This document shows, one piece after another, positions 16,399-25,215 of a stretch of 41,619 nt of DNA. This stretch comes from Paraburkholderia elongata (GTDB lineage: Bacteria > Pseudomonadota > Gammaproteobacteria > Burkholderiales > Burkholderiaceae). The stretch is from contig NZ_WOEZ01000087.1 in NCBI RefSeq assembly GCF_013177735.1, forward strand, positions 1 to 41,619. Reading direction: 5' to 3'. The notes beneath the pieces are model-generated. The model saw nothing but the letters and a program-made list of their open reading frames with translations. It searched no databases and had not been told where the DNA came from. The translations under genes and the position numbers were made by a program. Position 1 is the stretch's first letter, and each line of letters begins with the position of its first letter.

Positions 16399-17628
16399 TC
16401 AAAAGCGCGTTGCCGAGTAAGGCGCGAGATCGAGCGGCGGCGCACGCTGCGCGATCAGATCGGCGACGATGCGTCCGCTCACCCCGGCTAGCGTCAAGCC
16501 GAGATGCTGGTGGCCGAATGCGTAGATCACCCGCTCGCTCGCGCTCGAGCGTCCGAGTACCGGCACGCCGTCCGGCAGCGTCGGACGGAAGCCGAGCCAG
16601 CTGCTATCCGGCGTATCGAGCGCGGGTAAGGCGCGCTTCGAAGAAAACGTCAGCAGATCGATCAGCGAGCGGTTGCGCGTGTCGCCGAAACCCGCCAGTT
16701 CGACCGTGCCGGCGACGCGCAGGCCGTCGCTCATCGGCGTCATGTAGAAGCCGCGCTCGGCCCAGCCGACCGGCCGCGACACCAGTTGCTGCGCGCCCGG
16801 AAAGCGGACGTGATAACCCCGCTCCGTATCGAGCGGAACTGGGTCGCCGCATTGTTTGGCGAACTGGGCGGAACGCGCGCCTGTGGCGATCACCACGTGG
16901 CTAAAACGTCGCGTGGCGCCGTCGACGGTCAAGGCCGCGCCGTCGGCGGTTGGCTCCACGGCGTCGACAGTCGAACGCTCCAGCTTCAATCCTTGCGTGG
17001 CAAGCTGCTGATAAAGCGTCTGCAGAAAGCTTTGTGGATTGGAAAAGTGCCAGCTGTTGCTGAACAGCACGCCGCGCTCGAATATCGGCGCCAGCGACGG
17101 TTCGAGCGCACGGATATCGCCACCGTTAAGCACATCGAAGGCGACGCCCAGCTTTTGACGCAGGTCGAGTGCGGGACGCGAGGCATCGAACGAAGCAGCA
17201 TTCGAATAGAGATAAAGACATTCGCGCGGCCTGACGAAGCGCGCCAGTTCCGCGTCTGCAAGCAGCGGCGCATAACCATCATGCGCGCAATCCAGCAACG
17301 CGGCGAGTGCGCCGGCGCTCGCTTCGTAGCGCCGCGGCAGCGAGCTCATCATGAAACGCACAAGCCACGGTGCAAGATGGGGCAGATACCCCCAGCGCAA
17401 TCTGAACGGGCTGTCGTTCGATAACAGAAAGCGCGGCAAATCGCGGAACACGGACGGGTTGTTGACCGGAATGCACGCATAGTGCGCGAAGGTTCCCGCG
17501 TTGCCGAAGGACGCACCCTGCCCCACGCCGGCCGGATCGAACAGCGTGACGCGATGGCCGTCGCGCATCAGCGCCGCAGCGCTCGCGAGGCCGATGAATC
17601 CCGCACCGATGATGGCAATCTCCGACAT
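16399..17628 (-). CDS. DadA-like FAD-dependent D-amino-acid dehydrogenase
   Basis: The protein is 409 aa from ATG 17628 (GGGAGGG upstream). The N-terminal Rossmann motif is AIIGAGFIGLASAAALMRDGH, followed by FDPAGVGQGASFGNAG, where DadA proteins bind FAD. Later blocks are VVIATGARSAQFAKQ, LDTERGYHVRFP and the C-terminal GHQHLGLTLAGVSGRIVADL. It should oxidise a D-amino acid (or a related imino or N-methyl amino acid) to the oxo acid, passing electrons to the respiratory chain. The divergent MocR regulator and the downstream binding protein suggest an inducible amino-acid utilisation unit. The exact substrate cannot be told from sequence. Confidence 0.88.
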   Translation of the reverse strand: MSEIAIIGAGFIGLASAAALMRDGHRVTLFDPAGVGQGASFGNAGTFAHYACIPVNNPSVFRDLPRFLLSNDSPFRLRWGYLPHLAPWLVRFMMSSLPRRYEASAGALAALLDCAHDGYAPLLADAELARFVRPRECLYLYSNAASFDASRPALDLRQKLGVAFDVLNGGDIRALEPSLAPIFERGVLFSNSWHFSNPQSFLQTLYQQLATQGLKLERSTVDAVEPTADGAALTVDGATRRFSHVVIATGARSAQFAKQCGDPVPLDTERGYHVRFPGAQQLVSRPVGWAERGFYMTPMSDGLRVAGTVELAGFGDTRNRSLIDLLTFSSKRALPALDTPDSSWLGFRPTLPDGVPVLGRSSASERVIYAFGHQHLGLTLAGVSGRIVADLIAQRAPPLDLAPYSATRF

Positions 17629-17677
17629 CACTTGCGCCCTCCCATAGCGCCACCAGACAAATCCATGCAATCAGAAT

Positions 17678-17720
17678 CACACAATATTTTTTTGTGTGCA
17701 ATTAAAACTCACATTGTGTG
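17678..17720. promoter_or_regulatory. Candidate MocR operator between the dadA-like and mocR-like genes
   Basis: The heptamer TTGTGTG occurs at 17692-17698 and 17714-17720, exactly 22 bp (two helical turns) apart, and in reverse as CACACAA at 17678-17684. The longer form ATTGTGTG is matched by two of the three. MocR proteins usually bind paired direct repeats in such divergent regions. The location is 50-90 bp upstream of the dadA-like start. Confidence 0.5.
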
Positions 17721-17839
17721 GCCCTGGCATTTTCCCTGGATGGTCTGTGGCGCAATCCTTGCGGACACTGGCACAGCGGAAGCACGTCGTTCTGGAGCAC
17801 CGTTTTTTAAGCTTGTTGGGCATCGCGGCGGCGCTTGTC

Positions 17840-17848
17840 TGGTATAGA
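17840..17848 (+). promoter_or_regulatory. Extended -10 promoter of the mocR-like gene
   Basis: TGGTATAGA at 17840-17848 fits an extended -10 element. No good -35 is visible. Transcription would start near 17855, about 35 nt before the ATG at 17891. An inverted repeat, ACAAA-N6-TTTGT, at 17875-17890 lies in the leader and touches the start codon, so it could be an autoregulatory site. Confidence 0.45.
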
Positions 17849-17890
17849 ATCGGCAAAATTCCGCACAATCGCGGACAAAGTCGATTTTGT

Positions 17891-19315
17891 ATGGAGACAC
17901 CAGTTCTTATGGCTTCTGGCAAAGACACAGCGCGTGGGGCTAACGGGGCACCGGCGCAGACAAAGCGCTCCTCCACGTATGTCGAGGTGTCCAGCTCGAT
18001 CGAGAACGAGATCCGCAGCGGCGTCTATCCGCCGGGCAGCCGCCTGCCGCCGCAGCGGCAGCTGGCTACCGAACTGGGCATCAATGTGTCGACAGTGTCC
18101 CGCGCATACAAGGAATTGCAGTTGCGCGGGCTGGTGATCGGCAGCAAACGGCGCGGCTCGCTCGTCACCGGCGGCGCCATGCCGAGCGTCGAACCCGCAC
18201 AGGCTGCCAGCAACGCGGCGATCGACCTGACCGTCAACCGGCCGGCCACCGGCGAATTCCTGAACTGCCTCGCGCGCACGCTGGCGGAATTGCCGCGCGA
18301 TCCGCGTTACCCGCAATTGCAGGAATATCAACCGCCGCAAGGACCCGCTTGGGCGCGCGCCGCCGGCGCCCGCTGGATGGCCGCGCCTGGCTTCACGCCG
18401 ACACCCGACCACGTGGTGGTCACGAGCGGTGCGCAGCACGGCTTGTATGCGGTGCTGAACAGTCTGATCGGCACGGACGGCGTGATCCTCGCCGATCAAC
18501 TCACCTACTACGGGCTGAAAGCACTGGCTCCGGTCTTCCAGTTCGAGATCGTCGGCATTCCGAGCGACCGCGACGGCCTGCTGACCGACGAGGTGGAGCG
18601 TGCCTGCCGACGCATGCCGGTGAAGGCCATCTTCACCGTACCGAATCTGCAAAACCCGACCGTGACGACGATGAGTCTCGAACGTCGCATGGCGCTCGTC
18701 GACATTGCACGCCGGCATGGCGTGGCGATCATCGAAGACGACGTGTATGGGCCACTGGTTTCGCAGCGGCTGCCGACCATCGCGAGCCTGTGTCCGGAAC
18801 TCACGTTCCACCTCACCGCGACCTCGAAGATTCTCGCGCCCGGCCTGCGGCTCGGCTACCTGCTGAGTCCGCCGGACAGTTCCGCGCTTTGTGCGGAGGC
18901 GGTGCGCACCACCGCATGGATGCCCGCGCCGATGTCGATGCTGATCGCTTCGATCTGGATCGAGGACGGCACGGCGCGCCACATCATGGACGCACAGCTT
19001 GCCGAAATTCGCGCGCGACAGGATCTGGCTCGCGAGTTGTTGCCGCAGGAACTGCTGCAGACCGATCCGGCGTGCATGTTCGTGTGGCTCAAGCTGCCGC
19101 CGCCGTGGCGTGCCGACGACTTTGCGGCGAATGCGAAAGCGCGTGGCGTGGTGGTGATGCCGTCGTCGGCGTTTGCCGTGGACAGGTCGGAGATCGAACA
19201 CGGTGTACGGATCAACCTCGCGTGCGCGACGAGCCGCGATCAACTCGTGAGTGCGTTAAGGCTGCTGACGGGCACGCTGAAGGATCGCCCTCGGGCACTG
19301 TTCGGCACGATCTGA
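17891..19315 (+). CDS. MocR-type (GntR/aminotransferase) transcriptional regulator
   Basis: The protein is 474 aa from ATG 17891; the ATG at 17909 is also possible and the frame opens earlier. The GntR winged helix is at about residues 28-95 (IENEIRSGVYPPGSRLPPQR, then LGINVSTVSRAYKELQLRG). The rest is a class I aminotransferase fold with VVTSGAQHGLYAVL, FTVPNLQNPTVTTM, IIEDDVYGPLV and the PLP-lysine motif TATSKILAPGLRLGYL. Such proteins sense PLP or amino-acid aldimines rather than catalyse transamination. It is divergent from the dadA-like gene and very probably controls it and the binding-protein gene. Confidence 0.92.
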   Translation: METPVLMASGKDTARGANGAPAQTKRSSTYVEVSSSIENEIRSGVYPPGSRLPPQRQLATELGINVSTVSRAYKELQLRGLVIGSKRRGSLVTGGAMPSVEPAQAASNAAIDLTVNRPATGEFLNCLARTLAELPRDPRYPQLQEYQPPQGPAWARAAGARWMAAPGFTPTPDHVVVTSGAQHGLYAVLNSLIGTDGVILADQLTYYGLKALAPVFQFEIVGIPSDRDGLLTDEVERACRRMPVKAIFTVPNLQNPTVTTMSLERRMALVDIARRHGVAIIEDDVYGPLVSQRLPTIASLCPELTFHLTATSKILAPGLRLGYLLSPPDSSALCAEAVRTTAWMPAPMSMLIASIWIEDGTARHIMDAQLAEIRARQDLARELLPQELLQTDPACMFVWLKLPPPWRADDFAANAKARGVVVMPSSAFAVDRSEIEHGVRINLACATSRDQLVSALRLLTGTLKDRPRALFGTI

Positions 19316-19437
19316 TCGACAGGCACCCGGGCCGTCGCCTCAGATCAAATCAAATTGTTCAACCGCCAAAGGAATAAACCCGCCACCCAGCACGTTCAAT
19401 AACCGCAACAACCATCGGTCACGAGAGAGGTGCGGTC

Positions 19438-20523
19438 ATGAAGTCTGTGCTTAAAGTGTTGAGCGCCACCGTGGGCGGCGTGGCGTTGATGAGTCTCGTC
19501 GCGTGCGGAGGCGGTTCGGGGTCGATCAGCACTCAGTCGTTTACTGCTAGCGCGCTGGTTTCCGACGGCGCGGTTTCCGCGCCGCACACCGACGCCAATC
19601 TGAAAAACGCATGGGGCATCGCGTTCAATCCAAAGGGCTTCTTCTGGGTTGCCGATAACGGGACCTCCGTCGCCACGCTCTACGACGGCAACGGCGTGCC
19701 ACAATCCCTGGTCGTCAGCATTCCGAATGGAATTAGCGGCCCGGCGAATCCGACCGGCATCGTGTTCAACGGCACGACGGATTTCTCGGTCACTCAGGGT
19801 GGCAAAACCGGCGTGGGCGCCTTTATCTTTTCCGGCGAAGGCGGCACGATCACCGCATGGGCGCCGGCGGTCGCACCCACGACCGCGATCGTCATGTTCG
19901 ACGACGGCAGTGGTGGCGCGGTCTACAAGGGGCTCGCACTCGCCAGCAATGGCACGGCAAATTTTCTCTATGCCACCGACTTTCACAACAACAAGATCGA
20001 CGTGTTCGACAAGAACTTCGCGAAGGTCGCCATGTCCGGCAACTTTCAGGACGCTGCGCTGCCGGTAGGCTTTGCGCCGTTCGGCATACAGGCAATCGGC
20101 GGAAAACTCTTCGTGACCTACGCCAAACAGAACGCAGTCGCGCATGACAACGTCGACGGCCCTGGGCTCGGCTTCGTCGACGTATTCGATACGGGCGGCA
20201 AGCTACTGCAGCGCTTCGTGTCGGCCGGTCCGTTGAACGCACCGTGGGGCGTCGCACAGGCGCCGGGCAACTTCGGCCGCTTCAGCGGCGACATATTGAT
20301 CGGCAATTTCGGCGACGGCACGATCAACGCCTTCGATCCGGTAAGCGGGCAATCCCTCGGCACCGTCAACCTGTCGAACGGAACCACGTTCGTGCAACCG
20401 GGGCTGTGGGGTATCGCATTCGGCAACGGGCTCGATAATCAGCCGGTCAACACGCTGTTTTTTGCTGCGGGGCCTAATAATGAAGCAGACGGCGTCTACG
20501 GACGCATCGACGTGAAGATGTGA
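19438..20523 (+). CDS. TIGR03118-family lipoprotein (beta-propeller-like)
   Basis: The protein is 361 aa, starting at ATG 19438 with GAGAGAGG upstream. A lipoprotein signal ends in LVAC, so it is predicted to be anchored in the outer or inner membrane. The body contains repeated blade-like segments of the NHL/SMP-30 type: LKNAWGIAFNPKGFFWVADN, YKGLALASNGTANFLYATD, NAPWGVAQAPGNFGRFSGD, and LWGIAFGNG near the end. The arrangement matches the family TIGR03118, whose function is unknown. It stands alone with its own leader and is convergent with the cox operon. Confidence 0.8.
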   Translation: MKSVLKVLSATVGGVALMSLVACGGGSGSISTQSFTASALVSDGAVSAPHTDANLKNAWGIAFNPKGFFWVADNGTSVATLYDGNGVPQSLVVSIPNGISGPANPTGIVFNGTTDFSVTQGGKTGVGAFIFSGEGGTITAWAPAVAPTTAIVMFDDGSGGAVYKGLALASNGTANFLYATDFHNNKIDVFDKNFAKVAMSGNFQDAALPVGFAPFGIQAIGGKLFVTYAKQNAVAHDNVDGPGLGFVDVFDTGGKLLQRFVSAGPLNAPWGVAQAPGNFGRFSGDILIGNFGDGTINAFDPVSGQSLGTVNLSNGTTFVQPGLWGIAFGNGLDNQPVNTLFFAAGPNNEADGVYGRIDVKM

Positions 20524-20673
20524 GCGCTGCCGCTCAGATGCGCGAGGCGCATCCGCCGCCAGAAACGGTCCGGCACAAAGTCAGCGAGACGCAACACGGG
20601 GCCGTCATTCGGCTTTCGGCCGGTCGAAAGTACGCGGCAAAATAATGGGCGTTTTAACGTTTGAGTGAGCAAG

Positions 20674-21369
20674 TTACCCGACCGCTGCCCGGTTCGGCGC
20701 AATCCGATCGGTGTCAGCAGTCGCATCCGCTGACAGTCCGAGGCGCTCCACAATGCGCGTGTAGTCGTCAGGCGTGTCCATATCGACCGTGAACCGGTCA
20801 TGCATCGCTTCATGAATGCAAACCTCGTCCGGATGCTCGGCAATCAGCCTGCGGCATCCTGGATTGATGTGTCCGCTGATGACTTCGGCGGCGTAGCTTG
20901 CGGAAAAAGCCACCGGATTGCCGCGCTGTCCTTTGAAAAACGGGATCAGGATCGATCCGCGCGACATCGTGGCAAAGGCGTCCTGCAGTTCGCGGTAGTC
21001 GGCCGCCGTGAGCAGCACCTGATCGGCAAGGCAAACCATCACCACATTGCAGGGCGCAACGAGCGCGGCCACACCGGCGGCGACCGAGGTCATCTGCCCT
21101 TCTTCGTAGCGTGGATTGCTTTGGAACGTGAGCTCAAGTCCTTCGAGCGCCTCCATGACCGCGCGTCCCTTGAAGCCGGTCACGATGACGATTTGCTCAG
21201 GTCCCGCGCCGGCCAGAGCGCTTACGGTGCGCCTGACGGCCGGTTGTCCGCCGATCGGCAACAGCAGCTTGTGCCGGCCCTGCATTCGCGACGACAGGCC
21301 GGCAGCCAGCACGACGGCCGAAAAAGTCGGCGCGCCCTGCGACTCGGCGACTTTCCAGACATCGCTCAT
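20674..21369 (-). CDS. MocA/MobA-like nucleotidyltransferase of the cox operon
   Basis: The protein is 231 aa. The NTP-transferase signature VLAAGLSSRMQGRHKLLLP is at residues 20-38, with NPRYEEGQMTSVAAGV and VMVCLADQVLL following, as in MocA, which joins CMP to molybdopterin. CO dehydrogenase uses molybdopterin cytosine dinucleotide, so this is the expected cofactor enzyme. Its ATG overlaps the stop of the XdhC/CoxF gene (ATGA at 21369-21366), so the two are translationally coupled. It is the last gene of the operon. The usual LADQP motif reads LADQV here, a small deviation. Confidence 0.85.
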   Translation of the reverse strand: MSDVWKVAESQGAPTFSAVVLAAGLSSRMQGRHKLLLPIGGQPAVRRTVSALAGAGPEQIVIVTGFKGRAVMEALEGLELTFQSNPRYEEGQMTSVAAGVAALVAPCNVVMVCLADQVLLTAADYRELQDAFATMSRGSILIPFFKGQRGNPVAFSASYAAEVISGHINPGCRRLIAEHPDEVCIHEAMHDRFTVDMDTPDDYTRIVERLGLSADATADTDRIAPNRAAVG

Positions 21370-22421
21370 GTTTTTTCCTTGTGCGTAGAACCCCGGGCAA
21401 TCGCAAGGTATTTTTCGGGCTCCCGTTCGAACTCGATCTTGCAGCTATCGCAGCAGAAGTAATGGCGCTGCCCGCCATAGTCGATCACGTACTTTGCCGA
21501 CGCAATATCGACGACCATTCCGCACACCGGATTGCGATAATGCGCCGCCGGCATTTCGATCGATGCCATCGACTCGCACGGCGCCACAGTCGGCACCCCT
21601 TCGGTGCCCACGAGATACGACGGGGCAAGATCGGCCGCCGCCTGCTCCAGTTCGCGCCGTAGCGTGACCAGCCCCGCGACGGCGCCCAATGCGATCTCCT
21701 GCGGTGTGTGCGCGTGAATCGCAGGGCCGGCGGGCGCATGCAACGCCGCAAGCCGCTCAGGTGAAATTCCGCGCGTGAGCATCGTTTCGCGCAGGGTGTC
21801 CGCCTTGCGTCGGCTCGCTACCAGCAGCACGGCTTGCGCATTGCTGCGCAATGCCGCTTCGAGCGCCTCTTCGTCGCTGTCGCCTTGGGTTGCCACCAGA
21901 ATCAGTTGCGGCGAGACGGCGTTGAACGCGCCGGTGTCGAAGCCTTGCATCACCTGCTGCAAGCCGAGAGCAGCCAGAGGCGCGGTAACGCTGGCTGCGG
22001 CGCTAACGCGTAAGCCGACGCGCTGCGCCAGCATGCAGGCTTCCAGCGCCGTGGGCGTCGATCCGAGCACGAGCACGCACGGCGCGGGCACGGTCGGCTG
22101 AATGAACAGTTCCATCGCGCCGTTGCTCGCGCAAGGCATGGCGTGCGCCTCGACGCCAGCCTCCGGCGTCATCGGCTCGTTGCTGATGCGAACGCGCTTG
22201 GGCAGACCGGAGCGAATCGCTTGTTGGGCGGCCTGGATCACGATCGCCCGTGAACAGCCGCCGCCGATCCAGCCGTGCAGCACGCCCTCGTCGTCGATCA
22301 GCGCCTGCGCCCCCACCCATGCGGAGGTGGGATGCGCTGCGCGAATCACGGTCACCACCGCGAACGGCCGCGCCTGCTCAATCAGGCGCTGTTCGAGTTC
22401 CAGGAGGGTATCGGTATTCAT
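21366..22421 (-). CDS. coxF: CoxF/XdhC-family maturation protein with a C-terminal YHS metal-binding domain
   Basis: The protein is 351 aa from ATG 22421, which overlaps the coxE stop (ATGA). The N-terminal XdhC/CoxI domain has FAVVTVIRAAHPTSAWVGA and the glycine-cysteine loop WIGGGCSRAIV. A Rossmann-like second domain follows (CVLVLGSTPTALEACMLAQ). The last 55 residues or so are a YHS domain: YRNPVCGMVVD, then HYFCCDSCKIEFEREPEKYL, with four cysteines. XdhC proteins carry the Mo cofactor to the apoenzyme. In carboxydotrophs, CoxE and CoxF are linked to copper insertion into the Mo-S-Cu site (known from Oligotropha, as I recall). The YHS cysteines could bind that copper (inference). Confidence 0.85.
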   Translation of the reverse strand: MNTDTLLELEQRLIEQARPFAVVTVIRAAHPTSAWVGAQALIDDEGVLHGWIGGGCSRAIVIQAAQQAIRSGLPKRVRISNEPMTPEAGVEAHAMPCASNGAMELFIQPTVPAPCVLVLGSTPTALEACMLAQRVGLRVSAAASVTAPLAALGLQQVMQGFDTGAFNAVSPQLILVATQGDSDEEALEAALRSNAQAVLLVASRRKADTLRETMLTRGISPERLAALHAPAGPAIHAHTPQEIALGAVAGLVTLRRELEQAAADLAPSYLVGTEGVPTVAPCESMASIEMPAAHYRNPVCGMVVDIASAKYVIDYGGQRHYFCCDSCKIEFEREPEKYLAIARGSTHKEKT

Positions 22422-23626
22422 TGCAGGACAGACAACACTTGAGGCAGCACGCGCTCGAGACTCGCCAGATCGCGCGCGCCGGCCAACAGATCGACATAGG
22501 GCATCGCCGCCTGCATGCCGATGCTTGCCGGCGTGAAATCTGGACGGCTCGCCAGCGGATTGAGCCACACGAGGCACCGGCAGCGGCGCCGGATTTTCGC
22601 CAGCGCCTGCTGCAAGCGCGCGGGCTCGCCGGCATCGTAACCATCGCTCACGACCACGACAGCGGTTCGCGAATGAAGCAGCCTCGTTGCGTGCTGCTGG
22701 TTGAATTCGTCGAGACTGTCGCCGATCCGCGTCCCGCCGGCCCATCCTGCCGACAGCATTTGCAGGCGTTGTTGCGAGTGCCACGGATCGGGGTCGCGCA
22801 AGGCCTGATCGACGCGCACCAGCCGCGTATGAAAGATAAAACAGTGCACGTCGGACACCCGCGCGCTCAGGACGCGTGCTAGGCGCAGGTAGAAGAAGCT
22901 GTAGAGGCTCATCGAGCGGCTGACGTCCAGCAGCAAGACAATGCGCGGACGCAGTCGCCGCTTGCGCCGCCATGCAAGCTCAAGCGGCAGGCCGCCGCTC
23001 GACACGCTGCGCCGGATCGTCCACGCCATGTCGATAACGCGGCCTGTGTTCGCACGGCGCTCGCGGCGTATCTGGATGCCCTGCAAACGCAAGGCGAAAC
23101 GGCGGATTGCCGCGTCGATTGAAAGCAGCTCGTCGGGCTGGTTGAGGTGGCGAAAGTCCGCATGGGCGAGCGACGCCTCACTGGACGCGCCCTGCTCCGC
23201 CGTCTGGCCGTTCGCCGGTTCCGGCACACCGCCGCCCATCGCGGCCAGCGAGAGCGGAGTGCCTTCGCTGTCAGCACGTCGTCCACCTGCGTTGTCACGC
23301 TCGATTCGGCCAGCGCCGCGCGCGCGTGTTTCGACCAGTTTGCGGCGGTTCGGGTGCAGGAAATACGCATCGAACAGCGGGTCGAAACGCCGCCATTCCT
23401 CCGCTCGCGAACACAGCAAGGCGCGCAGGCTCCAGCGCAATAGTTCGCTATCCAGTTGGCCCACACGCAGCGCGACCTCCATCGCGGCGGCCACATCGCT
23501 GCTGGTCACGCGAAAATCGTTGGCGCGCAGCCATTCGGCAAAGCCGGTGTAGCGAGCCACCAGGGCAGCCTCGAGGCTGGGCGCTGAGTGCCGCTCTGCG
23601 GCCGCGCAGTCGATGGCGGTCAACAT
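22418..23626 (-). CDS. coxE: CoxE, von Willebrand A protein for CO dehydrogenase maturation
   Basis: The protein is 402 aa. The C-terminal half is a VWA domain with the metal-ion-dependent adhesion site LLLDVSRSMSLYS (DxSxS), a Thr in GGTRIGDSLDEF and the later Asp in VVVSDGYDAGEP. The N-terminal half (1-200) is an alpha-helical region typical of CoxE. It overlaps the stop of the MoxR/CoxD gene by 7 nt and its own stop overlaps coxF. CoxE is thought to work with the AAA protein CoxD as a chaperone pair that finishes the Mo/Cu active site. It is cytosolic or membrane-peripheral. Confidence 0.9.
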   Translation of the reverse strand: MLTAIDCAAAERHSAPSLEAALVARYTGFAEWLRANDFRVTSSDVAAAMEVALRVGQLDSELLRWSLRALLCSRAEEWRRFDPLFDAYFLHPNRRKLVETRARGAGRIERDNAGGRRADSEGTPLSLAAMGGGVPEPANGQTAEQGASSEASLAHADFRHLNQPDELLSIDAAIRRFALRLQGIQIRRERRANTGRVIDMAWTIRRSVSSGGLPLELAWRRKRRLRPRIVLLLDVSRSMSLYSFFYLRLARVLSARVSDVHCFIFHTRLVRVDQALRDPDPWHSQQRLQMLSAGWAGGTRIGDSLDEFNQQHATRLLHSRTAVVVVSDGYDAGEPARLQQALAKIRRRCRCLVWLNPLASRPDFTPASIGMQAAMPYVDLLAGARDLASLERVLPQVLSVLQ

Positions 23627-24513
23627 GATGCCGCCAGTTTCTCGACGACCGGCCGCGTCATCCCGGCCTGGTCTTCGCGCGTTTTGATCAGCGCGGAGAG
23701 CGAATCCATGATCTGCTCGACGCCGTTCGCATCGATCGCGCTCACGCCCAGACGAAGCAAGGCGGCCACCCAGTCGAGCGTTTCGGCGAGCCCCGGCTTC
23801 TTCTGCAAGTCTAACTGCCGCACCGACTGCACGAATTCGACGATCTGCCGCGCCAGTTTCTCCGGCACCTCGGGAATCTGGGTGCGCACGATCAGCAATT
23901 CCTTCTCGAAGCCCGGATAGTCGACGTACTGATACAGGCAGCGGCGCCGCAGCGCGTCGGAGATCTCGCGCGTGCCGTTCGAAGTCAGGATCACGAAGGG
24001 TCGCTCGAGCGCGCGTATCACGCCCAACTCCGGAATCGACAACTGAAAATCGGAGAGCAGTTCCAGCAGGTAGGCCTCAAACGCTTCATCGGTGCGGTCG
24101 ATCTCGTCGATCAGCAAGACCGGCGCCGGTGTGGTCGTAATCGCTTCGAGCAGCGGCCGCTTGAGCAGATAGCGCTCCGAGAAAATGTCCTGCTCCTTGT
24201 CGGGAATCGAACGTTCGTCCTGTTCCAGCAATTTGATCGCCAGCAGTTGATGCTGGTAATTCCACTCGTACAGCGCCGAATGCGCATCGAGACCTTCATA
24301 ACATTGCAGACGGATCAGACGCGTATTCAGGAGCCGCGCCAGTGCTTTGGCCACTTCGGTCTTGCCGACCCCGGCCTCGCCTTCCAGCAATAGCGGGCGG
24401 CGCATTTCCATCGTCAGCAGCAACGTCGCGGCAAAGCTGCGCTCGGCGACGAAGCCGTGCTGCTCCAATCGCTGTTGCAAGCCAATGACATCGTTCATGC
24501 GACCGGTCGCCAT
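23620..24513 (-). CDS. coxD: CoxD, MoxR-type AAA ATPase for CO dehydrogenase maturation
   Basis: The protein is 297 aa from ATG 24513; a second ATG at 24498 is possible and the frame opens at 24594. The AAA core has Walker A GEAGVGKTE, a segment LIRLQCYEGLDAHSALYEWN typical of the CoxD/NorQ group, Walker B VLLIDEIDRTDEAFEAYLLE, sensor 1 FVILTSNGTREIS and the arginine pair in LRRRCLY. In Oligotropha, CoxD is needed for sulfuration of the Mo site. The gene starts 16 bp after coxG and overlaps coxE by 7 nt. Confidence 0.92.
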   Translation of the reverse strand: MATGRMNDVIGLQQRLEQHGFVAERSFAATLLLTMEMRRPLLLEGEAGVGKTEVAKALARLLNTRLIRLQCYEGLDAHSALYEWNYQHQLLAIKLLEQDERSIPDKEQDIFSERYLLKRPLLEAITTTPAPVLLIDEIDRTDEAFEAYLLELLSDFQLSIPELGVIRALERPFVILTSNGTREISDALRRRCLYQYVDYPGFEKELLIVRTQIPEVPEKLARQIVEFVQSVRQLDLQKKPGLAETLDWVAALLRLGVSAIDANGVEQIMDSLSALIKTREDQAGMTRPVVEKLAASC

Positions 24514-24529
24514 AGCGGTGTCCTGACGC

Positions 24530-25144
24530 TCAGACTGTCTTGCGGGAGAAAATGCCCCGCACCCAGTCGCGCAACACGGCCCATGCCAGCGCAAGGCCGT
24601 TCAGCTCGGATGGTGCCTGAGGCGTGTTCGCCGCTTGGTTGGCGAATGGCATTGCCGCCGTCTGTTGCGCTTGCACGGCCTGCGCGCTCTGAGCGCTCGC
24701 GAGGCGCGCGGCAAAGTTCGCCACGAATTGCTTGAGCATCTGATCCGCCACCGGCCCCATCAAGCGGCCGCCAAGCGCGGCCGCCTTGCCGCTCATTGTC
24801 ACTTCGCTTTTGCCGGCGAGTTCGCAGGTGTCGCCGGTGGCCCGCACAGCAGCGGTCAGATCCATCGACGCAGCTGAGGTCCCGGTCTGATCCGCACCTT
24901 TACCCACCAGATGCAAGCTGCGCGTCGCGGCGTCGAGATCGATCACCTCGATATCGCCCTTGAACGACATCGTGGCGGGGCCGAGCCGTACGGTGATCGT
25001 CCCCTTGTAGTGCGTCGCGTCGATGCGCTCGGTGATTTTCGCGCCCGGCATGCAGCCCGCCACGGCTTCGATGTCCTGCATGAGTTGCCACGCGCTATCC
25101 ACCATAGCGGCGAGGGGAAAGACTTTATCGAGTACGACTTTCAT
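24530..25144 (-). CDS. coxG: CoxG, SRPBCC protein (membrane anchor of CO dehydrogenase)
   Basis: The protein is 204 aa. The SRPBCC fold is at residues 1-145: FPLAAMVDSAWQLMQDIEAVAGCMPGA, YKGTITVRLGPATMSFKGD, and LGGRLMGPVADQMLKQFVANFA. This is the CoxG/carbon-monoxide-dehydrogenase-subunit-G family. After a Gln/Ala linker the C-terminus (LNGLALAWAVLRDWVRGIFS) is an amphipathic or hydrophobic helix with a basic end, suited to attach CO dehydrogenase to the inner membrane. In Oligotropha coxG lies after coxF, whereas here it lies between coxL and coxD. The gap after coxL is 71 bp. Confidence 0.9.
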   Translation of the reverse strand: MKVVLDKVFPLAAMVDSAWQLMQDIEAVAGCMPGAKITERIDATHYKGTITVRLGPATMSFKGDIEVIDLDAATRSLHLVGKGADQTGTSAASMDLTAAVRATGDTCELAGKSEVTMSGKAAALGGRLMGPVADQMLKQFVANFAARLASAQSAQAVQAQQTAAMPFANQAANTPQAPSELNGLALAWAVLRDWVRGIFSRKTV

Positions 25145-25215
25145 TGAATCATCCTTAGCGTATACGGTGTGGCTGAGTGCAAGCTACGCTCGATAGCGCG
25201 CCGCGTTCGCCTCGC

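Noticed and set aside
15153..16904. A 583-codon plus-strand frame opposite the binding-protein and DadA-like genes
   Set aside because: It spans two real reverse genes and their gap, and its product is low-complexity Arg-rich sequence typical of antisense frames.
17807..19243. A 478-codon minus-strand frame opposite the mocR-like gene
   Set aside because: Antisense shadow: the MocR frame has clear GntR and aminotransferase motifs, and this one has none.
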